This document shows, in pieces, positions 18,960 through 27,946 of a stretch of 64,000 nucleotides of DNA. The translations under genes and the position numbers were made by a program. Below the pieces are notes generated by a model that was not told the DNA's origin, ran no database searches, and saw only the letters and a list, made by a program, of their open reading frames with translations. Source of the stretch: CAMLJR01 sp964631955. Its GTDB lineage: Bacteria; Pseudomonadota; Gammaproteobacteria; Pseudomonadales; CAMLJR01. Numbering within the stretch: the first letter of the stretch is position 1; each line of letters begins with the position of its first letter. Location of the stretch: positions 62,001-126,000 of the forward strand of contig CAZWBA010000005.1 in NCBI GenBank assembly GCA_964631955.1. Direction: 5' to 3'.

Positions 18960-19568
18960 TCAGAGAAATGGAACGGTTTGTGCGAAACTCGGGCGCTCGT
19001 TCAATTTCGCCGTGAATGCCGCTAACACGGGATATTGCGCGCGCCACTGAATTTCGGGCAGGCGAAGTTCCAGCCACGACAGAATGCAGCCGACGACGAT
19101 ATCCGCCGCACCGAATGTGTCGTTGTGCAGATACGTTTTTCCCTGCGCCAGATTTTCCAGCGCCGAAAGACCGCGTTCGATTTTCCCGCGCTGACGATCG
19201 ATCCACGCGCCATCCTGTTTATCGACGCTGCGGCGTCTTTCCAGATAAATCAGCACACCCGCGTCGATCACACCATCGGCAAGCGCCATCGTTTTGCGCA
19301 CCGCCAGCGCAGCGCGGCGATCCTGCGGCAGCAGTGCGGCCTGCGGATAATCCACTTCCAGAAATTCGATGATCACGTCCGAGTCGTACCAGACCGATTC
19401 ATCGTCGCCGATCAGCACCGGAATTTTTCCGAGCGGATTGTAATCGGGCACCTTCGTTCCCGCCTCCATCGGCGGATCGATGATCAGCTCGAACGGAAGA
19501 TTTTTTTCCATCAGCGCGATACGCACTTTGCGCACGAATGGACTCGTCAGCGATCCAATCAGTTTCAT
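18960..19568 (-). CDS. Glutathione S-transferase family protein
   Basis: A 202-residue soluble protein with the thioredoxin-like N-terminal domain (MKLIGSLTSPFVRKVRIALM, with a serine in the catalytic position, as in the YibF-like group), NPLGKIPVL with the cis-proline, and the Glu/Asp-Ser-like glutathione contact region (YDSDVIIEFLE). An all-helical C-terminal domain follows. The substrate is unknown. It is separated from the upstream HD-GYP gene by 42 bp on the same strand. Confidence 0.9.
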   Translation of the reverse strand: MKLIGSLTSPFVRKVRIALMEKNLPFELIIDPPMEAGTKVPDYNPLGKIPVLIGDDESVWYDSDVIIEFLEVDYPQAALLPQDRRAALAVRKTMALADGVIDAGVLIYLERRRSVDKQDGAWIDRQRGKIERGLSALENLAQGKTYLHNDTFGAADIVVGCILSWLELRLPEIQWRAQYPVLAAFTAKLNERPSFAQTVPFL

Positions 19569-19610
19569 AACGATGACTCCTCAATAAATTTCGCATCAGT
19601 TTTGCTGAGA

Positions 19611-20876
19611 CTACGCTTTCGCCGCGTCTGCCCACAGCGCTTCGAGATTGACCAGACCCCATTTTTCCGCGGATTCGCGCGCGACAATTCTGTCCTGACA
19701 TTGCGGGCGCGACAGATCGATAATTTCCTGCGCGATCTGCGTGCGCGATTTCGTCGAGAAAAACACTTTCACTTTGGGCACCAGCAGCGACTGGCTGTGC
19801 TGTTCGATCACCACACCGAGCCGCCCAGACTCCAGTCGCACGAGCGAGCCCACCGGATAAATGCCCAGACTCTTGACGAAGGCCTGAAAGATCAGCGGGT
19901 CGAAATGCCCCTTCCACTCGGCCATGCGGCGCAATGAATCGGAAGGATCCCATCCGCTTTTGTAGGGACGGTTGGAGGTGATTGCGTCGTACACATCGCA
20001 CACCGCCCCCATCTTCGCGAGGCGGCTGATCTGTGTGTCGGTCAGGCCGTAGGGATAACCCGAGCCATCGACTTTTTCATGATGATGCAGACACACGTCG
20101 AGCATTGCCGGCGTCGCGCCCCGCCCTTCGCGCAGCAGTTTATGACCGAGCTCGGGATGCAGCTTGATGGAGACGAATTCTTCATCGGTGAGTTTGCCGG
20201 GCTTGTTCAGAATCAGGTCGGAAACCAGCGCCTTGCCGACATCGTGCACCAGTCCGCCGAAACCGGCCTGCCGGGTCTCCTCCTCATCGAGATTGAGCTG
20301 ACGGGCCAGCGCCACCATGAGCGCGCATACCGCGACCGAATGCAGATAGGTGTAATCGTCCTTGGTTTTGAGGCGCGCCAGACTGATCAGGGCACCGGGA
20401 TTCCGCGCCACCGAATTCGAGATTTCCTCGACCAGCGGGTGCATCGATCCGGTATCGACGGCGCGGCCCATGCGCGCCTCCTGGAACATCGCTGTCACGG
20501 CTTCCCTGGATTTCAGGCAGATCCGCGCAGCACGTTTCAACTCCTGCCGGATCGGCACAGCGGCGGAACCGTTGTCGCCGCGCGATGCGATGATGGCCGG
20601 CCCGACCGCAGCCCCCATCTCGCTGTCGCTTTTGGTGGCCGTGACCGGTACATCCGGCGGCGGCGCGACCGGCCCGGTGGAGCTGCCGACATCCGCGCCC
20701 CTGCTGATATCGATGCAGACACGATTGACGCCGGAAACCTGGAGCAGGTTCAGATCCTCTGTCTTCGTCAGCAGGAAGCGGCTGCGCCAGAACGGATGAT
20801 CCATATAGGAGCCGCCGAGCTTGATGATGAACATGCCCAGCGCGAGTTCGCCGATGTCGATCCATTTCTGGCTCAT
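19611..20876 (-). CDS. DUF3391 / HD-GYP domain cyclic-di-GMP phosphodiesterase
   Basis: A 421-residue cytoplasmic protein. The N-terminal DUF3391 region (about 1-120; WIDIGELALGMFIIKLGGSYMDHPFW) is followed by an HD-GYP domain (about 165-350). The metal and signature residues are intact: LVHDVGK, CLHHHEKVDGSGYPYGL and DVYDAITSNRPYK. HD-GYP enzymes of this build hydrolyse c-di-GMP. A low-complexity Pro/Val/Thr linker lies between the domains. No partner GGDEF gene is nearby. Confidence 0.92.
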   Translation of the reverse strand: MSQKWIDIGELALGMFIIKLGGSYMDHPFWRSRFLLTKTEDLNLLQVSGVNRVCIDISRGADVGSSTGPVAPPPDVPVTATKSDSEMGAAVGPAIIASRGDNGSAAVPIRQELKRAARICLKSREAVTAMFQEARMGRAVDTGSMHPLVEEISNSVARNPGALISLARLKTKDDYTYLHSVAVCALMVALARQLNLDEEETRQAGFGGLVHDVGKALVSDLILNKPGKLTDEEFVSIKLHPELGHKLLREGRGATPAMLDVCLHHHEKVDGSGYPYGLTDTQISRLAKMGAVCDVYDAITSNRPYKSGWDPSDSLRRMAEWKGHFDPLIFQAFVKSLGIYPVGSLVRLESGRLGVVIEQHSQSLLVPKVKVFFSTKSRTQIAQEIIDLSRPQCQDRIVARESAEKWGLVNLEALWADAAKA

Positions 20877-21293
20877 GCGGCGCGCCCACCGTGCCCCGGC
20901 GCACGGCTGTTCCCGGAAAGACTCAGAGCGCCGATGGCTCGCAACGAACCGGATTGCCCAAATGCCGATAAGACAAACACGTGACTGCGGATCTCGTAGC
21001 TGTTGTTGGGAGAATATCCAGACTGGGCAGTAGTCCTGGCCCGCCTGCGGGCATCCGCTCCGGAAACTTCGCCCGACCGTGGCACGCTTTTCAGTTTAGC
21101 CGCTCCTTGCCGTTCGCCCACTATTCGGCGCATTACGGGACGATAATTTGCCGCGGGCCGGCGCTCTAACATCGCCGCGCTGGTGCGGACGGTTGCCTAG
21201 TGCCGCAGTTGTCGACCAGAATTGCCTGTTCCGGCAACACCTTGCCAGCATCCCGGGCCCTGATGACACATCGCCGATGAATGAAGCCGATCG
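20877..21293. other. Divergent intergenic region, HD-GYP gene / ABC importer
   Basis: 417 bp without a credible gene. Because the importer resembles thiamine-precursor systems I looked for TPP riboswitch landmarks (CTGAGA and the downstream ACCTGATC-like box) and did not find them. No clear hairpin-T-tract terminator either. Confidence 0.5.
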
Positions 21294-22067
21294 ATGACAG
21301 CACCCATCGCCATTGAATGCCGCCACCTTCGCAAACGTTTTGCCTCACAGCAGCGCGATACGCTTGGCGATCTGTCATTTGTGCTGCCGCGCGGACGCTG
21401 CCTGTCGCTGCTGGGGCCTTCCGGCTGCGGTAAGACCACGCTGCTGCGCCTGCTGATGCAACTCGAACAGCCCAGCGCCGGCGAATTGCGGGTCGATCCT
21501 TCGCTGGCGGCGCAGATGACCTATGTCTTTCAGGAACCGCGCCTCGTTCCCTGGCGCACCACGCTCGAAAACGTGCTGCTGCCGCTCGAACTGCAGAAAG
21601 GTCGCAAATGTGCCAACGAGTGCAATCGCGCTGACGGACACCGGCGCGCCCGCGCCCTGCTGGAGCGGCTGGGCCTCGGCGATGTTGCCGACCACTTTCC
21701 CCGCGAGCTCAGCGGCGGCATGCAGATGCGCACGGCGCTTGCACGCGCACTCGTCACCGAACCCAAATTGCTGTTGCTCGACGAACCGTTCGCGGCGCTG
21801 GATGAGCGCACACGTTTTCGCCTGCAGGATTTACTGCTTGAACTCAAGGCCACCCTGGGCCTGCAGTATGTGTTCGTCACGCACTCGATTGCCGAAGCCG
21901 TTTATCTCGGCGACGACGTGCTGCTGCTCGATAAACGCGGCAGGCAGGCCGCGTGGCAATCCATCGAACTGCCGGTGCGCGCCCAGGAAACAAAAATGGG
22001 CATCGAATTCAACGCCATCGTGAAAACGTTTTCGCAGCGTTTCGCCGATATCGAGCAGGCCGCGTGA
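21294..22067 (+). CDS. ABC transporter ATP-binding protein (nitrate/taurine/HMP type)
   Basis: A 257-residue ATPase: Walker A GPSGCGKTTLL, Q-loop VFQEPRL, signature ELSGGMQMRTALARAL, Walker B LLLLDEPFAALDE, H-loop VFVTHSIAEA. It belongs to the SsuB/TauB/ThiZ-like group that pairs with single permease subunits. Its stop overlaps the GTG start of the permease (GTGA), so the two are translationally coupled. Confidence 0.93.
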   Translation: MTAPIAIECRHLRKRFASQQRDTLGDLSFVLPRGRCLSLLGPSGCGKTTLLRLLMQLEQPSAGELRVDPSLAAQMTYVFQEPRLVPWRTTLENVLLPLELQKGRKCANECNRADGHRRARALLERLGLGDVADHFPRELSGGMQMRTALARALVTEPKLLLLDEPFAALDERTRFRLQDLLLELKATLGLQYVFVTHSIAEAVYLGDDVLLLDKRGRQAAWQSIELPVRAQETKMGIEFNAIVKTFSQRFADIEQAA

Positions 22068-22831
22068 AGATATCGCCCGCCAGATTCATCCGCGAAAAAT
22101 CGCCGGCGTGGATTTTTTTATTGCTGCTGCTCGGCAGCTGGGAACTCGCTGTCGGACAGCAATGGATCGCGGATTATCTGTTGCCGTCGCCGCGCGCCAT
22201 CGTCGCGGCCACCGTCGATAACTGGAGCGATATTTACACGGCGATGCTATCGACGCTCACCTCGATTCTCTGGGGGTTCGGCCTGAGCTGTGTCATCGGC
22301 GTTTCTCTCGCCGTAATATTTTTTGCGCTTCCAATCGCACGCCGCGCGTTATTGCCGTTCTGCATTTTCTTTCAAACCGTGCCCATCATTGCCATCGCAC
22401 CGCTGCTCGTCATCTGGTTCGGCTTCGGCGCGCCCACGGTAAAAGCATCGGCCTTTATCGTGTCGCTGTTTCCGATTCTCGCCAACACGCTCACCGGCCT
22501 GCAGCAAACCGATCCTTTACTCAGGGAATTATTTCAGCTGTACCAGCCGTCGCACCGGATGCTGATCACCAGGCTGCAATTGCCTTCGGCGCTGCCCTAT
22601 ATTCTCACCGGTTTACGCATCGGCATCGGCCTCGCCGTTATCGGTGCCATTGTCGGTGAATTCATCGCCGGCGGCGGCATCGGCAGCCTGATCGATTCGG
22701 CGCGCACGCAACAGCGCGTCGATCTCGTCTTCAGCGGCGTATTGATGTCGAGTGTGCTCGCGCTGTTACTGATCATGGCGCTCGATATCGTCGCGCGCGT
22801 GCTGATGGGCCGTCGCCCACTATTAACCTGA
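22064..22831 (+). CDS. ABC transporter permease
   Basis: A 255-residue inner-membrane protein from a GTG at 22064 that overlaps the ATPase stop. The longer frame reading upstream inside the ATPase gene is rejected. It has about six hydrophobic segments and the binding-protein-dependent permease (EAA) loop around GIGLAVIGAIVGEFIAGGGIGSLI, as in the SsuC/TauC family. It works with the ATPase and the binding protein encoded on either side. Confidence 0.9.
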   Translation: MKISPARFIREKSPAWIFLLLLLGSWELAVGQQWIADYLLPSPRAIVAATVDNWSDIYTAMLSTLTSILWGFGLSCVIGVSLAVIFFALPIARRALLPFCIFFQTVPIIAIAPLLVIWFGFGAPTVKASAFIVSLFPILANTLTGLQQTDPLLRELFQLYQPSHRMLITRLQLPSALPYILTGLRIGIGLAVIGAIVGEFIAGGGIGSLIDSARTQQRVDLVFSGVLMSSVLALLLIMALDIVARVLMGRRPLLT

Positions 22832-22854
22832 CTGCAAATAATCCAGGGAATAAA

Positions 22855-23796
22855 ATGCAATCTCGATACCTTCGTCTCATTGCCACCTTTTCAATATTGC
22901 TGTCGGTTTGCGCGGCACATGCCGAGCCCATCAAGCTCGCACTGAACTGGAAAGCCGAACCGCAGTTCGGCGGTTTTTACGCGGCAAAATTCAACGGCGA
23001 TTTCGCGCGCAATAAACTCGATGTCGACATTCTCGAAGGCGGCTCGGGTACACCGACCGTGCAGATGCTGGCAGCGGGAAAAGTCGATTACGCGATCGTT
23101 TCCGCCGATGAAATCGTTATTGCGCACGACCGCGGCGCGAAAAATATCGTCGCGCTGTTTGCGACGTATCAAACCAATCCGCAGGCGATCATGACGCATG
23201 CCGGACGCGGTTTTAATAGCATCGCCGATATCATGCACGGCGATGGATTATTGCTGTGGCAATCGGGCTTGGCCTACGCGCAGTTTTTCAAAAAACATTA
23301 TGCACCGGTGAAAGTGACGACCGCGCCCTATCTCGGCGGTATCGGCAATTTTCAAAAAGATCCAAACATTTCGCAGCAATGTTTCGTCACCAGCGAGCCG
23401 CTCGCCGCCGAGAAAGCGGGCATTAAGATCAAAACCTTTATGGTCGCCGACAGCGGTTACAACCCCTATACCACCGTACTTGCGACAACACGTGAGCATT
23501 TGCAGAAAAATCCTGCACAGGTCGGCGATATCGTCGCCAGTGTGCGCTCGGGCTGGCATGCCTATCTGCAGGATCCGGCTTCCATCAATGCGCAAATGGC
23601 ACAGCTGAACAAGGCGATGGATTTGCCGACATTCCTCGCCAGCGCGCAGGCGCAAAAACCATTGATCGCCACGCCGCCCGGCACCGGGCTCGGCAGCATG
23701 ACCCTTCAGCGCTGGCAGACACTGGTCAAGCAGTTGCGCGAGATCAAAATGATTAAATCGGCGGTGGCTGCCGATCAGTTATTTATCGATCGCTAG
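22855..23796 (+). CDS. ABC transporter substrate-binding protein, NMT1/THI5-like
   Basis: A 313-residue periplasmic protein with a signal peptide ending in CAAHAEP. The mature start LALNWKAEPQFGGFYAAK is typical of NMT1/THI5-like solute-binding proteins, which bind pyrimidine precursors of thiamine or related small molecules. GGSGTPTVQMLAAGKVDYAI is the ligand-site region. The actual substrate is not determined: no thiamine genes and no TPP riboswitch are nearby. It is third in the importer operon. Confidence 0.88.
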   Translation: MQSRYLRLIATFSILLSVCAAHAEPIKLALNWKAEPQFGGFYAAKFNGDFARNKLDVDILEGGSGTPTVQMLAAGKVDYAIVSADEIVIAHDRGAKNIVALFATYQTNPQAIMTHAGRGFNSIADIMHGDGLLLWQSGLAYAQFFKKHYAPVKVTTAPYLGGIGNFQKDPNISQQCFVTSEPLAAEKAGIKIKTFMVADSGYNPYTTVLATTREHLQKNPAQVGDIVASVRSGWHAYLQDPASINAQMAQLNKAMDLPTFLASAQAQKPLIATPPGTGLGSMTLQRWQTLVKQLREIKMIKSAVAADQLFIDR

Positions 23797-23805
23797 GCTG
23801 TCGGC

Positions 23806-24738
23806 ATGCGTTCTTTTTTCTTCATTCTGTTATTGAGCATTGGCTGCAACCCCGTTCACGCGTGGGGCGATAAGGGCCATCAGATCACTGCAACGATCGC
23901 ATGGCATTATCTGTCCCCCGCCACGCGCGAAAAAATCGATGCCTTATTGCGCGACGGCAACGACCCGGTCGCCACCGGTGCCGTCAGCGAACCGGCTTTC
24001 GTCAGCATATCGACCTGGGCCGATGCGTATCGCGATTCGGATCGCAAGGCCACGTCTTCTCATCGCGAACAAAGCCGCTACGAACAAACGCGACGCTGGC
24101 ACTACATCAATCTGAAACTCGATCATCCCGACTTCGCCGGAGCCTGTTACGGATCGCCCCGGCTGAAACCGCAACAACCTGCCAGTCATGGCCCCGCAAA
24201 AGCGTGCATTACCGATAAGGTCGAGCAATTTGCTGCCGAGCTGGCATCGTCGCGCACGGCGACTGAGGAGCGGCGATTAGCGCTGCAGTTTCTCATTCAT
24301 CTGGTCGGCGATCTGCATCAGCCATTGCACGTCGGCGATAACGACGATGCCGGTGGCAACGACATCGATGTGAGCGCGAAGGGATTCAAGCGAGGCACCC
24401 TGCACCGCTACTGGGATACGGCGATTCTCGCCAGACTCGGCCGCAAGCCTGCAACCATCGCCCGCAAACTCGTCGAGCAAACGAATCGTAAGCAATTGCG
24501 CCTGTGGCGGCGCGGCCATCCCCGCGACTGGACGCTGGAAACATTCGGCGTCACCCGCGATTACGTTTATGCGCCCTTACCCGGAGCCGATGCTAACGGT
24601 GTTCATATGCTCGATGAAAATTACGTGAACGCCGCAAAACAGACTGCCGCCCGGCAACTTGTCAAAGCCGGCGTCAGACTGGCTTATCTGCTTGAAAACG
24701 CGTTCGCCGCACAATCGCCGCCTCAACGCGCCCGTTAA
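23806..24738 (+). CDS. S1/P1-type zinc nuclease (secreted)
   Basis: A 310-residue protein. A short signal peptide is predicted to be cut after VHA, leaving Trp20 as the mature N-terminus (WGDKGHQI). In this family that tryptophan coordinates zinc. Other ligands are visible in QFLIHLVGDLHQPLHVGDNDDAGGN and in the HRYWDTAI block. Such enzymes degrade single-stranded DNA and RNA outside the cytoplasm, probably for nutrient salvage. It starts 9 bp after the binding-protein gene, suggesting co-transcription with the importer. Confidence 0.92.
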   Translation: MRSFFFILLLSIGCNPVHAWGDKGHQITATIAWHYLSPATREKIDALLRDGNDPVATGAVSEPAFVSISTWADAYRDSDRKATSSHREQSRYEQTRRWHYINLKLDHPDFAGACYGSPRLKPQQPASHGPAKACITDKVEQFAAELASSRTATEERRLALQFLIHLVGDLHQPLHVGDNDDAGGNDIDVSAKGFKRGTLHRYWDTAILARLGRKPATIARKLVEQTNRKQLRLWRRGHPRDWTLETFGVTRDYVYAPLPGADANGVHMLDENYVNAAKQTAARQLVKAGVRLAYLLENAFAAQSPPQRAR

Positions 24739-24911
24739 CATTACAATTCGATAATGTTCGGGCGCATGCGCTCGGGCTATCTATACTCACTCTACGCCCG
24801 CTGATTCATGGGCGGGCAATTCACACAACGGGCAGTAGAGTTTCTGGTCGGCAATTTGTTGTAGGGAGCGTCACTCGCCCCGGCGAGCAAAGGGTTTCCT
24901 TGAGTGTCCTC

Positions 24912-24937
24912 AGAGGCGGCAATTGCCGCCTCTTTTT
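24912..24937. terminator. Terminator downstream of the S1/P1 nuclease gene
   Basis: A perfect palindrome AGAGGCGGCAA/TTGCCGCCTCT is followed by five Ts on the plus strand, just before the stop codon of the converging oxidoreductase gene. Confidence 0.85.
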
Positions 24938-24941
24938 CATG

Positions 24942-25919
24942 TTAATCGAAAGTGACCACGACCTTGCCCAGCGCCTTGCGATCCGCCACATGCCGAATCG
25001 CATCTGCCGCTTTCTCGAAGGGAAACGATGCGGACACGTAGGGATGCAATAAACCCTGCGCATGCCACGCAAATAATTCGTCAATATTTTTAATATTGTT
25101 TTCAGGCTCCTGCGCCACGAACTGTCCCCAGAAAACGCCGACAGCCGAAGCGGTTTTCAGCAGTAACAGATTCAGTGGCAGTCTGGGAATTTCACCTGCC
25201 GCAAAACCTACGACCAGATAACGGCCGTAGCGCTTCAAACTGCGAATGGATTGTTCGGCCAGCGCGCCGCCCACCGGATCATAAACCACATCGACACCAT
25301 CGCCTTGAGTGATCTCCCGGATGCGCGAACGCAAATCCTCGCGGCTGTAATCGATGAGGGCGTCGGCGCCGTGCGCCTTGCATAGCGCGAGTTTTTCCGG
25401 CGTCGACGCGGCTGCGATGACGTTTGCGCCCATGGCCTTGCCGAGCTCCACCGCCGCGAGACCGACACCACCTGCCGCTCCCAGCACGAGCAAGGTTTCT
25501 CCTGCCTGCAAATGCGCGCGATCTTTCAACGCATGATGCGAAGTGCCGTATGCGTGCACGAAACCGGCGGCCTCGCTGAAACCCATCGAATCGGGAATCC
25601 TGCAGACCTCGTGTGCGGATACCACGATTTTTTCCGCAAAAGCGCCGACGTGAGGATGCGCGAGCACGCGCATGCCGACCTGCAAATGCGTTACGCCCTC
25701 GCCGATAGCGCTAATCACGCCAGCTGCTTCCATTCCGGGCGTGAACGGCAACTCGGGCCGGACCTGATATTTACCTTGCACGATCAGTGAATCGGGAAAA
25801 TTGATCCCAGCCGATTTCACGTCAATAACCACTTCGCCGGCGCCCGCTGCAGGATCGGCAACATCCTCGATAAATAATTCAAACGGTGTCTTGTATTCTC
25901 TGCATACGACGGCCTTCAT
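24942..25919 (-). CDS. NADPH:quinone oxidoreductase family protein (medium-chain reductase)
   Basis: A 325-residue MDR-superfamily enzyme: N-terminal GroES-like domain (VIDVKSAGINFPDSLIVQGKYQ; PELPFTPGMEAAGVI) and a Rossmann domain with LVLGAAGGVGLAAVELGKAMGA. The structural-zinc cysteines are absent, as in quinone oxidoreductases and enoyl reductases. It likely reduces quinones or activated double bonds with NADPH. It stands alone, with 99 bp between it and selO on the same strand. Confidence 0.9.
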   Translation of the reverse strand: MKAVVCREYKTPFELFIEDVADPAAGAGEVVIDVKSAGINFPDSLIVQGKYQVRPELPFTPGMEAAGVISAIGEGVTHLQVGMRVLAHPHVGAFAEKIVVSAHEVCRIPDSMGFSEAAGFVHAYGTSHHALKDRAHLQAGETLLVLGAAGGVGLAAVELGKAMGANVIAAASTPEKLALCKAHGADALIDYSREDLRSRIREITQGDGVDVVYDPVGGALAEQSIRSLKRYGRYLVVGFAAGEIPRLPLNLLLLKTASAVGVFWGQFVAQEPENNIKNIDELFAWHAQGLLHPYVSASFPFEKAADAIRHVADRKALGKVVVTFD

Positions 25920-26018
25920 CGTTCCTCCTGCATTTTAAATCTGATCGTTCGTTCTGCTTTTCAATTCGCATTTCATTTTTTCAATTATCGATCATCCCGT
26001 TTCTGCAACGAGAAACAA

Positions 26019-27548
26019 TCACGTTCCGCAAAATGTTTTTGCGACAATTTGTTCTGGGCGCGGCGGCAGCGCGTAACGCGCAAACTGTTTATCGAAACGA
26101 TACGGTTGGGCCAGTACATCGACGAGCTGATTGAATGGTCCGAAATTATTTTCCATTCCGGCCTGTATCGCCTCCTCGACGAGATGATTGCGCGGAATGA
26201 AAACCGGATTCATCGCCAGCATCGTGCGCTGCGACTGCGCGGTATCGACGGATTCCTGTTGCAGCAGATTACGCCAGCGCTCCATCCATTCGCTCAAATT
26301 ATCCGGCAGCGAATACAGTGCTTCGACGGTTTCAAATTGATCTGCGGTGGACGAGCCGGTGTGCACAAGCTCCGCGAGACGGCGGAATGTCAATGTGTAA
26401 TCGGCTCGCGCTTCCGTCATGCGACTGAACAAATCCTCCAGCAGCGCGGCATTTTCATCGCTCGCCTGCGTGAAGCCGATTTTCTTCAGCATGACATTCG
26501 TATAATTCGATTGAAACTGAATCGCAAAACCATCGAGCGATGCCTGCGCCATTGCCACGGCCGCTTTTTCATCGGTGTTCACTTGCTCGCCGGTTTCAGT
26601 CAGGAGCGGCAACAGCGATTGCGCCAGCCACGACAGATTCCAATGCGCGATCGGCGGCTGATTGCGAAATGCGTAACGTCCGCGCTGATCGATCGAGCTA
26701 TACACCTGATTCGGATTGAATGCATCCATGAATGCGCACGGCCCGTAATCGATGGTTTCGCCGCTCACCAGCATATTGTCGGTATTCATCACACCGTGAA
26801 TGAAACCGAGCTGCTGCCAGTTCGCAATCAACTGCGCCTGCCGTGCGATAACGCCATCGAGCAAGGCGCGATAGGGATTATCCGCCCGCGCTGCCTCCGG
26901 ATAATGTCGCGCAATGACATGCCCGGCGAGAGTGCGCACCGCATCGATATCGCCGCGTGCGGAAAAATATTGAAACGTGCCGACCCGGATATGACTGCTG
27001 GCAACACGCGTGAGCACCGCACCCGGCAGCATTTCTTCGCGCAGCACGTTTTCGCCGGTGCTGATCGCGGCAAGACTGCGCGTGGTCGGCACGCCGAGCG
27101 CAGCCATTGCTTCGCTGACAATATATTCCCGCAGTACTGGACCGAGTGGCGAACGGCCATCGCCCATGCGCGAATATGGCGTGCGGCCGCTACCCTTCAA
27201 CTGGATATCGTAACGCTGCCCGTCAGTGCCGATGACCTCACCGAGTAAAATCGCACGGCCATCGCCCAGCTGCGGATTCCATCCACCGAACTGATGCCCC
27301 GCATACACCGTCGCCACAGGCTCGGAACCTTCGGCGATTTCGCTTCCCGACAAAACCCGTAGCGCTTCAGCACTGTCGAGCCATTGCGGATCGATGCGCA
27401 GCAGTTTCGCCAGCGTCTCATTGGTGCGGATAAACGCAGGCGCCGCAACGCGCGTCGGCGATTGCCGCGTGAAAAAAATCTCGGGCAGCCGCGCGTAACT
27501 GTTATCGAAGCAACCGTTGTCACAGAAAATACGAGAGTGCTCGCTCAT
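26019..27548 (-). CDS. selO: Protein adenylyltransferase SelO (YdiU/UPF0061 family)
   Basis: A 509-residue pseudokinase-fold enzyme that AMPylates proteins. It has the family blocks FFTRQSPTRV, VYAGHQFGGWNPQLGDGRAILLGE, DIQLKGSGRTPYSRMGDGRSPLGPVLREYIVSEAM, HGVMNTDNMLVSGETIDYGPCAFMDAF and YAFRNQPPIAHWNL. The ATG at 27548 (MSEHSRIF) is preferred. An in-frame extension of seven residues upstream is possible. The C-terminus ends at AKTFCGT, so the residue conserved as Sec or Cys near the end of many SelO proteins is Cys here. Confidence 0.94.
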   Translation of the reverse strand: MSEHSRIFCDNGCFDNSYARLPEIFFTRQSPTRVAAPAFIRTNETLAKLLRIDPQWLDSAEALRVLSGSEIAEGSEPVATVYAGHQFGGWNPQLGDGRAILLGEVIGTDGQRYDIQLKGSGRTPYSRMGDGRSPLGPVLREYIVSEAMAALGVPTTRSLAAISTGENVLREEMLPGAVLTRVASSHIRVGTFQYFSARGDIDAVRTLAGHVIARHYPEAARADNPYRALLDGVIARQAQLIANWQQLGFIHGVMNTDNMLVSGETIDYGPCAFMDAFNPNQVYSSIDQRGRYAFRNQPPIAHWNLSWLAQSLLPLLTETGEQVNTDEKAAVAMAQASLDGFAIQFQSNYTNVMLKKIGFTQASDENAALLEDLFSRMTEARADYTLTFRRLAELVHTGSSTADQFETVEALYSLPDNLSEWMERWRNLLQQESVDTAQSQRTMLAMNPVFIPRNHLVEEAIQAGMENNFGPFNQLVDVLAQPYRFDKQFARYALPPRPEQIVAKTFCGT

Positions 27549-27612
27549 GCCTGTCGCCCGCTCAATCATGCAGTGTCGACATGGTACGTCATGCCCTGCT
27601 GCGACACAGCTT

Positions 27613-27657
27613 TTTATGGGCCTACAATTTATGGGACTGGAATTTATGGGATTACAT
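27613..27657 (+). repeat. 15-bp tandem repeat, three copies
   Basis: Units at 27613, 27628 and 27643 each begin TTTATGGG and diverge in their last seven bases. They lie between the divergent starts of selO and the small gene at 27710. Every unit contains ATG, but no convincing gene starts here. Confidence 0.8.
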
Positions 27658-27709
27658 TTTCATGAGCGGTTATCATGCCGCCACGAAAATCCGATTCGGC
27701 ATTCCGGCG

Positions 27710-27946
27710 ATGAACCACTCATCCGATCATGACAATATTCCCGACGTGCGGGATGGCCTCAACAGGAAAGAGCGCACCATTCTGTATTGTCTGCAACAAA
27801 CCCAGCAGGAACTGGGCGGCCGCAGTGTGCCGACCATCATGTTATACGGGCGCGTAGTGGAATTGATCGATATCGGACAGGAAGAATTTCAGACCATTCT
27901 TTCCCGCTTCGTCGGCCTGACACGCACGCCTGACGATCAGTGTTAG
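27710..27946 (+). CDS. Small conserved hypothetical protein
   Basis: A 78-residue protein (MNHSSDHDNIPDVRDGLNRK...). The body RKERTILYCLQQTQQELGGR, then VPTIMLYGRVVELIDIGQEE, looks like a compact helical domain with a conserved feel, but I do not recognise a function. An ATG at 27662 is in frame and would add 16 residues. Neither start has a good ribosome-binding site. The stop codon overlaps the stop of the converging MliC-like gene by 4 bp. Confidence 0.65.
   Translation: MNHSSDHDNIPDVRDGLNRKERTILYCLQQTQQELGGRSVPTIMLYGRVVELIDIGQEEFQTILSRFVGLTRTPDDQC

Noticed and set aside
20877..21293. TPP riboswitch upstream of the THI5-like importer
   Set aside because: Neither of the conserved sequence boxes is present in a plausible order.
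26049..27248. 399-codon open frame opposite selO
   Set aside because: Antisense shadow; the selO frame contains all family motifs.
27517..27732. 71-codon ORF reading through the 15-bp repeats
   Set aside because: It overlaps the selO start region and gives a repetitive FMGL peptide with no support; the small gene in another frame is more protein-like.
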